This document shows positions 55,366-64,000 of a stretch of DNA of 64,000 nucleotides, in pieces. The stretch covers positions 5,278,948 through 5,342,947 of the forward strand of contig CM063243.1 in assembly GCA_032158295.1 (NCBI GenBank). Direction: 5' to 3'. The DNA is from Pycnopodia helianthoides. Taxonomy: Eukaryota; Echinodermata; Asteroidea; Forcipulatida; Asteriidae. A program made the position numbers and the translations under genes. The notes under the pieces are model-generated. The model searched no databases, was not told the DNA's origin, and saw only the letters and a list, made by a program, of their open reading frames with translations. Numbering within the stretch: the stretch's first letter is position 1; each line of letters starts with the position of its first letter.

Positions 55366-58018
55366 TTTGTTTTCAGTAGGACTCTAGAAACTATGAGCAA
55401 GCTTAACACACCTCGGTGTGAGGGCAAAACCTAGTACAGGTTATTCATTCTGAGGACGTGAAAGGAATTGAAAGTTAAGAGAAAAGTTGTACAGATTTGT
55501 TCAGGACCTCCACACGGCCAAGACCGTGCCGGTTTTAAACGGCCGGTTAAGACCTCATCGCCTACTCTTTTATTCCCTTAATCATTATTCTTTATCTCTG
55601 ATGCGATTGTCACAAAGATAGTTTAATTGGTAATCATCGATGTTGCATTTGGGACAGATTGTAGGTTTTTCGAAAGCGGGAGAGAGTAAATAATTGCCCA
55701 ATTAAAGTTAGTGTGGCAGTCATCATCATGGTCCGTCCCATCGTAAGCGACAGTGGAGGCGGCGACTCTCACAGTCATCTATGTACAGTTGGGTTGAATT
55801 AGAGCAACCGTTGTACATTTAGATAGCAGGATACCAGTTGGAACGGTTGTTGGCAGTTGACTCCCAGGTTGTTATTCAGAAGTATTTGTAGTATTCGGTA
55901 TCCGTTAGTGCTTGGGAAGAAACTGGATGAGTACTGAGTGCATTCGCATCACCAGGGGCTGTCAGTCCATATGCATGTGGACAAACAAAACCAGCTTAAG
56001 ATCATAGTTGGAGTCTTATTTCAAGATCGAGGGACTAGTTACTGGTTCAGCATTGGCTAAGAAAAGCACTAGGGTTCTGCCTCTGCCAATTCTCTATCGT
56101 TGCAAGGAAAAGCCAATAGCAAAGGTATTCCCAAAGTTCATGCATGTAACCTAGCTCATCAGTAGAGGTTTGTTACATTGTACATGACCCCTTCACTGGG
56201 AGGATTTACTGGGAGGAAGGGCAGTTGACGAATGAGTCAAGTTTGTGTTTATGAATGAAAAGTTCCTGCGGTGGCTGTTTTTGTTTTGATGATGAGTATA
56301 AAATTGTCTTGCAGCGAGACTGCAGTAGATGCAGAACTAGTGGTGTGACTTGAGCCTCCCTCCAGTATTCTAGACATTCATGTACCTGGGACATTACCCC
56401 CCCCCCCTCCCCTCTCTCTCTCTCTCTCTCTCTCTCTCACATGGTGATGACAAACATGTACAATGTACATGTAGCTTGAGACTCTCATCTTTATTGTCAC
56501 TCTCTGGTTGTCCTTGCCCTGTTTTTCACTCATGTAGACCTTGAGTGTTGTGTGAATAAACATGAGCAACTTTGGGCAGGGGCGTGGTCTTCCTGGTTTC
56601 CAGCCGGTGCCACACCTTACGTGACAAACTGACCTCTAGGAGTCCACCTCCTTCCTTCGAGTGTTAAGAAGAGAGCATTCAAGGCATTTAAAGGGACAGC
56701 ATAAAAATCAGTTACAATATAATAGTATTCTGTGATTCAAGATTTAGGCTCAATTTCTGTAGTTTATGTGTAGGGCCACTCACATTTTAAAGAAAACCAT
56801 ATCTGTTTCTTATGTTTCTTATGTAGCACAAAAATGTTATGACAGTTGATTTAAATGACTACAGATCACATTTGATATATTTGTTCCATAGAATATTGAT
56901 TTTGTGTAGGGGGGAGGAGGGGCAGGAGAGACACACAATTTGTTCTCTACTGGTAATCAACCACTTCAGGGGTCGTTCAAAAACATTTCAGATCTGACCA
57001 TCTTGATCCACCTCCCACTAACATGCGCAGTGGACATCAACAAACCCTGTTTGTAACCATCATTTCTCCCCCTTTTTTTTTAATTGCCTGCCCAACGTTT
57101 TCGTGCCCAACTTTTTGTTAACCTGAAATTGAAGTTCCAACAGAGAACGAACAATTTTTTAAACGAAAATAGTACAAAAAAATGCAGCCTATCGTCCGAG
57201 AAAAATTGTGGAGGGAAAAGGTTTGGTGAAGTTATCAAATTTTGAGGATTATTGGGGATTTGTTTGAGGGATACTTCTTTTTTTAAGTATCTTATTCCTG
57301 GGGGCATGTACTCTTATTAACAATGGATATCTTCAGATACTAATTTGAAAAACTTACAATTGGATCTCACCTCAACCTCCCGCAAAGACTCGCTGATCAA
57401 ATTCAACCCACCATTCCCCCACCATCACAAGGTATAGCCAACAAGATACAAAAAAACCTTCATCAAGAAAACAGTGATCTAGTTGCATTGGGTAACATAG
57501 GATTTTCTTCACACGTAGGTGAAGATGTAGTAATTAGTTGGTTATTGTGACCACAGAAGATTATTTTGGAATGAAATTCAATTTGGGGGGTTGACAGCAG
57601 CGGTTCAGGTTACCTTAATACACATGCTCATATGATCTCTATTTTTGTACTCCACTCAAAAAATCTGTCTGGGATTTCTAAATTTATAGTTGATGACCTC
57701 AGTTTAATCTTCTTGACAGGTCAGTCCAATAATAAACCCACATTATTGAATAATTATTTGGTAGAACCCGCTGGGGATCTCTATACAGAGAACGTCATTG
57801 CCTGAATGCTGGCGGGCGGGCTCCGTTGTTTTTACAACCTTTTGCTACCGTTTTAATTCCAACAGTCCTGTTGCATTGATTCTTATCCTAACCAAGCGTA
57901 GCCGAGTGATGAATGAAGTACTTAGCTGTTTACCTGGCAGTATAGGGGCACTTGTGACAGTGGTGGAATTGGATAATCTGGAACATATTACATACTCTTT
58001 CAGAATATTATTGTCCAT
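55366..58018. other. no gene seen; one microsatellite
   Basis: Apart from the C-run and (TC)n tract at 56397-56438 nothing is recognised. Short open frames, including 57798-58022, have no family resemblance. Confidence 0.35.
56397..56438. repeat. poly-C and (TC)n microsatellite
   Basis: A C-run is followed by CCCTCCCC and about 13 uninterrupted TC units. Confidence 0.9.
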
Positions 58019-58639
58019 TTAAAGGTAGGGTCATACTTTGGTATGTACTCCCAAAAAAATTAATGACCATGCCAACTTACTTGGTGAAAAGCTCTCAGGC
58101 TGTTGATAGCATAGTGTTAGCCAGAGGGGTGTCTGGGTGTCTTTTGTTTTAAATTTGGGCACCCTGTTTTATTTGACATTTACATGTGATATATTGTAAG
58201 TGGACAATTTTGACACCCAGTTATTAAATTTCCAGCAAGTTTTGACACCCTTTTACCAAATGGCTAAAACCTTGGTTGATAGTATAAATTATTTTGAGAA
58301 AAGATTCCCTTCGAAGGAACATGGTTTGGATAATTTTTCACCACCCAAACATTTGAATATGAGAAACGGTTCACGCTCAGATTTCCGAGGGGTGGTGTCT
58401 GTTTGCAAATGCTGCGGCCAGAGATGCGGTTGGATCGAACTCACTGTCACCTTGCTAAGCGTGAATGGATTCGACGTTGGTGTGAAAATACCGTGACAGT
58501 TTTGTTGCTGTTTTTCTCGGCAAGTAGACACTGTGTTCAGCCAAAACATTCACATGTGACTTTTGTGTATCTTTCTTTATAATTTTGCCTATAAATCAGC
58601 ATTACGTTGACAAAAACCAGTATATAACCCTACCTTTAA
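58019..58639. repeat. TTAA-ended element, family 3, with internal insertion
   Basis: The ends are TTAAAGGTAGGGTCATAC and AACCCTACCTTTAA. The interior is shared with 33066-33628. About 170 bp at roughly 58110-58280 (GTTAGCCAGAGGGGTG...CTAAAACCTTGG) is not in the other copies. Confidence 0.8.
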
Positions 58640-59179
58640 AGAATAAGTTCATGATTTATTACTGTTGAAAAAAAAGGTCAGTCTCACAGCGTACTGATTT
58701 TAAAGTTCATGCCAGTCGGCTAACCAACCCTCCAGAGAAAGGTTTCCATCTGAGATATTGTTAATGTTGAGGAAATAGCAAATCACTGCCGTTTATTTTT
58801 ATTGCGGTGCCCAAAATAATCTCAAAATAAACGTGTTTAAACTTAAACCTTTGTTGCTTACACTAAAACTTAACCACCGGTGTTGATGAAGTTTAAAACC
58901 ATCAGTAGATGGGAATTTATATAACCTTCCTGATAGCAGTGATGTACTTTCTGACTTATACAGTTTTCTTGTTTGCACAGAATTATGAATCTATTACTTA
59001 GTGGATAGCTTTAGAAAGGAGTAGAATAAACAAGACAGTGAAGAGTCTAGCTGTACCTGGCACTTTCCCTGCCTTTTGACAAACTACAGTTGCATGCCTG
59101 AGCATTTTTGTGTGTGTTTGTTCACCTTTTTTTTGTTTAAAAAAGTAATAAATTTTATTTACAGGCAATGTAAACCTTT

Positions 59180-59452
59180 GGTTTTTGGTTTTTGTTTAAA
59201 TCCATTTCATTTTAAAAAGTGGTCGCGATTTTGAAATATCGCCGAAATCCGCAGAGAATATGTCCACGCATAAAGAATAATCCCTAATAGGAATACACGA
59301 TCTGTGAAACGTTTCCACAATATTTCGAATTAAAATATTTCTCGAAATGCTTTATTCTATCAAAAGTTTGCTGTACTTCTAACCAAGTAAGTTTTTGGTG
59401 CCATTAATTTTTAGAGTGATGACCAACCATATACCTTCCCTTTAAATGTTGA
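59180..59452. repeat. relic of a TTAA-type element
   Basis: The right end reads AAGTAAGTTTTTGGTGCC, then ATGACCAACCATATACC and CTTTAA, resembling the right end of family 3. The left end is not found. Confidence 0.4.
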
Positions 59453-60113
59453 AATAACTTATTATTTTGCTTTTCTTCTTGGGGTGGGGGTGAGGGGGGG
59501 GGGGGTGTGGGTGGGTTGGAAGTGGCATTACCTAACTGTACACCAAGTACTTGTATCTACTAGTACAATCCAATCCCAATGAGAGACTGTGAGATGCTTG
59601 GTGGCCCCAGCAGACATGCCTAGGTAGTTGTCCATTGTTTGCGTCGTGTGCACACATTTCAGCAAAGTAATAGATTGACCTGGTAAGTCTGGAGCCAACT
59701 AGGGTTTTTGAAATTTACCCACTGGAATAGGAACAGCGCAAAACATCCAGAGGGTAACTTAAACATCCCCCCAAAATCCTTAAATATGTTGTATTTAAAA
59801 GTTATTAAAAGGCATTATTCATGTGCACATTATTGCAGTTCTTTCATTTGTTCTGTGTTATTATTTTTTTTTAAATCTATTTATTACAATTTGTTTCTTT
59901 CTTTACTCTACTGGTTGGGAGCATGTGGCATGCCTTGATGCAGGCAGGTCAGTAGGAACTCGCAGACAGCTGAGTGTTTAAGCTTAATTTAAATCCAGTA
60001 ACAGGAAGCAATTAAACAATCATTAAACCTACTCACTGTAATGTGGGTGCCCATCATTTGTTTATCGTTGATGCTCGGGCCGGGCATAACAAATTCATAA
60101 CTTCTGGCACCCC
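59453..60113. other. no gene seen
   Basis: A G-run is at about 59490-59502. No element or exon is recognised. Confidence 0.35.
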
Positions 60114-60215
60114 CTGAACAAAGATATTGACAAAATAGGGAGACCGCCAACATAGGGCTAGATAGCTCAGTTGGTAGAGCACCGGCACGTTAATCTGGAG
60201 GTCGTTGTTTAAGTG
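60114..60215 (+). mobile_element. tRNA-like SINE, family C, 5' part
   Basis: A leader TATTGACAAAATAGGGAGACC and CGCCAACATAGGGCT leads into AGATAGCTCAGTTGGTAGAGC (box A at about 60162) and GTTAATCTGGAGGTCGTTG. It breaks off at box B (GTTTAAGTG). Confidence 0.75.
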
Positions 60216-60510
60216 TCATTGAGCTTTATTAGAGGTTCTCCTGGTGGAAATGACTACATATTTTATCCTCAATATCCTATCTTCCCATGATTTCTTGTTT
60301 GACTGAGGAGGATGTGTGCCCGGCCTGCACCTGTTGGCTTAAGACCGTTTATTTTTTACCATTAAACTGGATGTACATGTACACATGTATAAAGAAACAA
60401 CAATAATTTGCAGGGTTATTTTTGCCATTGTAATCAAGAACTGCTAAATGGTCCATGTGGACCTCGGTGAAAATGCTGTACCTGGTAGACTTAATGCAGT
60501 GCAGGATTTG

Positions 60511-61049
60511 GGTTATTGGCCTCATCCAGACATTATTTCATGCATGACAAATATTTTTCCACAGAATATTTTTGGCTCTGTTGTAGTTTTTTAGTAGGGT
60601 GTGGAGGCAATAAGGTTACTTTGTTCTCTTGAAAACTCTATCCTTTAGAGATGAGCTGATAGAGAAATGACCCCCAAACTGTCATACATTGTAGGTGGGG
60701 CAAGTCTCAATGCTTTGCCAATTGGGAGGCGGCTATACAAAAGCTTGCCAGGAACCGCGTGGCGTAGCAAAACTGTCTTCGGTTATTGGCCTCATCCAGA
60801 CATTATTTCATGCATGACAAATATTTTTCCACAGAATATTTTTGGCTCTGTTGTAGTTTTTTAGTAGGGTGTGGAGGCAATAAGGTTACTTTGTTCTTTT
60901 GAAAACTCTATCCTTTAGAGATGAGCTGATAGAGAAATGACCCCCAAACTGTCATACATTGTAGGTGGGGCAAGTCTCAATGCTTTGCGAATCGGAAGGC
61001 GGCTATACAAAAGCTTGCCAGGAACCGCGTGACGTAGCAAAACTGTCTT
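60511..61049 (+). repeat. two-copy 270-bp tandem duplication
   Basis: GGTTATTGGCCTCATCCAG starts at 60511 and 60781. The copies differ at only a few sites (for example CTCTTGAAAAC against CTTTTGAAAAC, and CCAATTGGGAGG against CGAATCGGAAGG). Because 270 is a multiple of three, short frames are conserved, but nothing coding is recognised. Confidence 0.95.
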
Positions 61050-61664
61050 TTGTCTGGGGAATCCAATAAGGGTGTTCACTTGTGACCAACCAAGTCATTA
61101 TGCTAGATATACAAAATCTAACTCGCAAAAGCCACCGAATTGGTGGCTTCAGTTTCAGCTCTGACTGGGAGTCCTAATGCTTCAATGCATGATGATGTGG
61201 CGACCAGCAGTAGTCACCAATTCGGACACGGCCACATTGCACCAGGCTTGATTTGACAAAGCACTAAGATTTATCTCAATGAGTTGTCTATATCCCCATT
61301 GTGACTTGTATTGTAATGTCACACTTTGCTTAGTAATTTAAATTGCTTCGTTGGATGAGATGATTTTAATTCTTTGTGAAATGGAAAAACAAACAAACAA
61401 ATAGCAGGTGTGCATCCTCCTATGATTAATTACCTTGATCAAGATCAAGTGCGGGATTGGTGATTATCAGGAAATTAAGCCGATTAGTGTCAGTCTGAAT
61501 TAAAGCTCACTAATTGTAAAGTTCATACCAGCACTGATTAACTAGAGAAAGTTTACTTTTGAAGTACTGTCAAAAGTGAGGAAAACAACGTAAAGTGTAA
61601 AAGGTCAGTGGAAGAGTTTGCCTGCCTCGTGGCAGCCAGTGTTGTAGGTTTCGCTATCGAGACT
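61050..61664. other. no gene seen
   Basis: A small inverted pair, GCCACCGAATTGGTGGC, lies near 61131-61147. No exon or shared repeat is recognised. Confidence 0.35.
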
Positions 61665-62668
61665 CAGTGGTCTCAGTTCTCTCAATTAGACCCATTTTGT
61701 TGAGGTCTTGGCTGTTTCCCGGTCTCAGTCAGTCTTTGAGCAAAGGTCACAGGGTCTCCTATCGAGACCGTAATCCAAAATCAACCCTAGTAATCAGAAA
61801 ATGACAAGGTAGTGTTGACTTGAATATGTTCAAATGTTCACAGTGGTGGCTTAGCATTAAAATCCCTTGAAATTAAAGAAATTTTGTTGTGAAAATTTAA
61901 TGGGATGTCCCTGTCTTGGTCTCGAAGGGAAGGTCTCGGTTTCGAAGGGGAGGTCTCGGTCTGGTCTTGGTCTCGTCTCGAAGGGGAGTCTCGGTCTTGA
62001 AGGGATGTCTCTGTGTTGAAGGGAATGTCTCGGTCTCAAAGGGGAGGTCTCGGCCTGGGTCCTGATAGGGATGTTTCTGTTTGGTCTTGGTCTCGGACTC
62101 TGAGGTCTTGGTCTTGGTCTTAGTCTCGGACTTGGAGGTCTTGGTCTCATTCTCGAAAGGGAGGTCTCAGTTTTGGTCTTGAATGGGCTGTCCCTGTCTT
62201 GGTCTTGGTCTCGAAGGGGAGGTCTCGGTCTCGAAGGGAAGGTCTCGGTCTGGGTCTTGATGGGATGTCTCTGTTTGGTCTTGGTCTCGGACTCTGAGGT
62301 TTTGGTCTCGGACTTGGAGGTTTTGGTCTTGGTCTCGTTCTCGGAGGGGAGGTCTCGGTCTTGGTCTTTAAGGGGATTTCCCTGTCTTGGTCTCGGTCTT
62401 GGACGTTGAGGTCTTTTGCCTGGTCTCAAAGGGAAGGTTTCGGTCTGGGTCTTGATAGGGATGTCTCTGTTTGGTCTTGATCTCGGACTCTAAGGTCTTG
62501 GTCTCAGACTCTGAGGTCTTGGTCTCGGTCTCTGAGGTCTTGGTCTTGGTCTTGACGGGGAGGTCTCGGTCCTGGTCTCGACCCTGATATCACTGTCTTG
62601 GTCTTGGTCTCGGACTCTGACGTCTTGGTCTCGGAAGGGAGGGTGGTCTCAAACTTTGTGGTCTGGGA
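61665..62668 (+). repeat. GGTCTC/GGTCTT degenerate minisatellite, about 1 kb
   Basis: The stretch is built from variants of a 6-bp motif (GGTCTC, GGTCTT, GGTCTG), grouped into longer blocks such as GAAGGGGAGGTCTCGG and GGACTCTGAGGTCTTGG. The dense part is 61910-62660. Minus-strand frames read as (E/D)-T-K-T-x-S-rich peptides, a product of the repeat and not evidence for a gene. Confidence 0.95.
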
Positions 62669-64000
62669 TGCAACACTGGTGGCAGCCTTACATGTGCAAA
62701 GTAAATTGCCATTGTTAAGATAGTTCTAAGCTTGCTCACAATCACATCTGACAACAATGTATTAGCCTGGTAAGTCTGCTGCCACCTACACTTTAGTATT
62801 CCCAAAAGTCCCCTATTCATAATGAGCGCATGCAGTCTCCCACCTCTATCGTTCATGAGCAGTCAAGGTGATGACTTGAGCTGTCCTATCACAAACCTGA
62901 ATCTCTCTAAGAAGCCGTAAACATGCGTGTTTGTATCCTCCCACGTCTTACAAAAACCCAGCTCACATGGTGTATTTTTAGAGCACCATGCAGGTTACAT
63001 CAACCCCCACGGGTGGAGTGGTTGTGACATTAACCCTCCTCTTTGCATCCTGAATGTGGTTGAAATCAACCACTGCAGTGGGACCAGTAATTTGCATGAT
63101 TTCCTCCCCCAAACCCTCAAGGTGTTACTTGAAAGTGATAGGAGCATAATAATGGTGGGAGGGATACTGGAAGAGAGGGTTGGACTGTTCAGAGTCGCCG
63201 TCCAAGATAAACAAAATTTAAAATTTATAGAGGGCGGACATTTTTCTTCCCTCCTTTTCAAGACTTGCATCCGCTCTTGAGTGTTTACTTCCTCAGTTAA
63301 CACTGGCCAGCCAAACAGTCTCTCAAAGAAGTACAGCAAATAATAATACAAAACAAAATTAAGGTTAAAGTTTCACTATTTTATGATTTTTTTGTTGTAA
63401 TCAATCGACCCTTTGCATAAGAAGCCCTGAGCTGTAAACCGTGCGCACACTGATATCAAAGGAAGACCTCCCATTGGTTGGTAGTTGTGCGTGACATGTA
63501 CACCTGTGCACCTTTCCATTGTTTGACCAAAGCAATGGCAGATTTAAGTGATTTAAGATTTAAATGGTCTATTTAAGTGATTTGGCTTAAAATGTTAATT
63601 TGTCTATGTTACTCCATGAATTTAACCCAGCCCTAGCTTTTTCTCCGGCTTTTTTACACCTTTGTTTTAATTCTAACGGAAGTATTCATGAAGAAAATTG
63701 GAAATAGAACAACTGATGACTATCACGTTAACTTTGTGATCAATGTCTTTAACTTGTAGTCATGTCTGATAAGCTACATGTATAAAAAATATATGCACAT
63801 TGTACATGAACATGATTAACCATGCCTCCTCGATTTACCACTTTGATAACTTTTTAATGCTGGTATTAGTATTAAATATTACTATTCAAAGGAGGGTTTA
63901 ACTGTTCTTAATTATATAGCATTATCATTTTTATATACGAGTTGTTTCTTTATCTACGAGCGTCTCTCAGGTGTACAGAGCTATTCTGAATTATGAGACC
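62669..64000. other. no gene seen to window end
   Basis: Open frames of about 117 codons on both strands near 62927-63351 overlap each other and have no family resemblance. No terminal WDR27 exon was found here. Confidence 0.35.

Noticed and set aside
58200..58496. 98-codon open frame with Cys-rich segment
   Set aside because: It lies inside a family 3 mobile element whose other copies do not keep the frame.
61857..62429. 190-codon minus-strand frame rich in T, K, P and R
   Set aside because: It is entirely the GGTCTC minisatellite read in an open frame.
62927..63351. Overlapping open frames of about 117 codons on both strands
   Set aside because: They are mutual shadows, with no recognisable motif or splice signals.

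Overview
The window reads as a gene-poor, repeat-rich stretch of an animal nuclear genome. Several repeat families resemble ones I associate with echinoderms, and a sea star is my best guess. These are short TTAA-ended elements, tRNA-Leu-derived SINEs with (ATT)n tails, and a mobile element with ends reading AGGCCTGGAATT. This is recalled knowledge, not a database result. Base composition is AT-rich, coding sequence is sparse and split by introns, and no bacterial or viral gene organisation is visible.

Three coding loci can be supported. (1) Three in-phase exons at 517-614, 4540-4642 and 19222-19320 (+) encode the C-terminal WD40 blades of a WDR27-like protein; the last short exon is not found, so the gene may continue beyond the right edge. 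(2) Inside its 14.6-kb intron, on the same strand, lies a three-exon gene at 10508-12844. It encodes a free-standing version of the cysteine-rich cytoplasmic (ballast) domain known from the P2X7 receptor. It carries a one-base frameshift in exon 2 and an exact 20-bp tandem duplication in exon 3, so this copy looks broken or misassembled. (3) On the opposite strand, 15736-16076 encodes a THAP zinc-finger domain, also with a frame break. Loci 2 and 3 are tail to tail and nested in the WDR27-like intron.

Right of 19.3 kb there is no convincing gene, only mobile elements and tandem repeats. The most striking is 26494-30443, a TA-flanked tandem dimer of a DNA transposon (terminal unit - core - terminal unit - core - terminal unit). 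Its two cores are nearly identical, and each holds a minus-strand fragment with a Tc1/mariner-like helix-turn-helix. There are also at least six families of short inverted-repeat elements, most sharing TTAAAGG...CCTTTAA ends; three families of tRNA-like SINEs, one arranged head to head; the tail of a non-LTR retrotransposon reverse transcriptase; tandem arrays with periods of 108, 67, 49, 53 and 270 bp; and about 1 kb of GGTCTC-type minisatellite.

Nothing resembles an operon or a defence system. The best candidates for novelty are the broken P2X7-domain gene with its THAP neighbour, the dimeric transposon, the head-to-head tRNA-like foldback element, and the striking over-representation of the palindrome TACATGTA. 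All coordinates and counts were read by eye.
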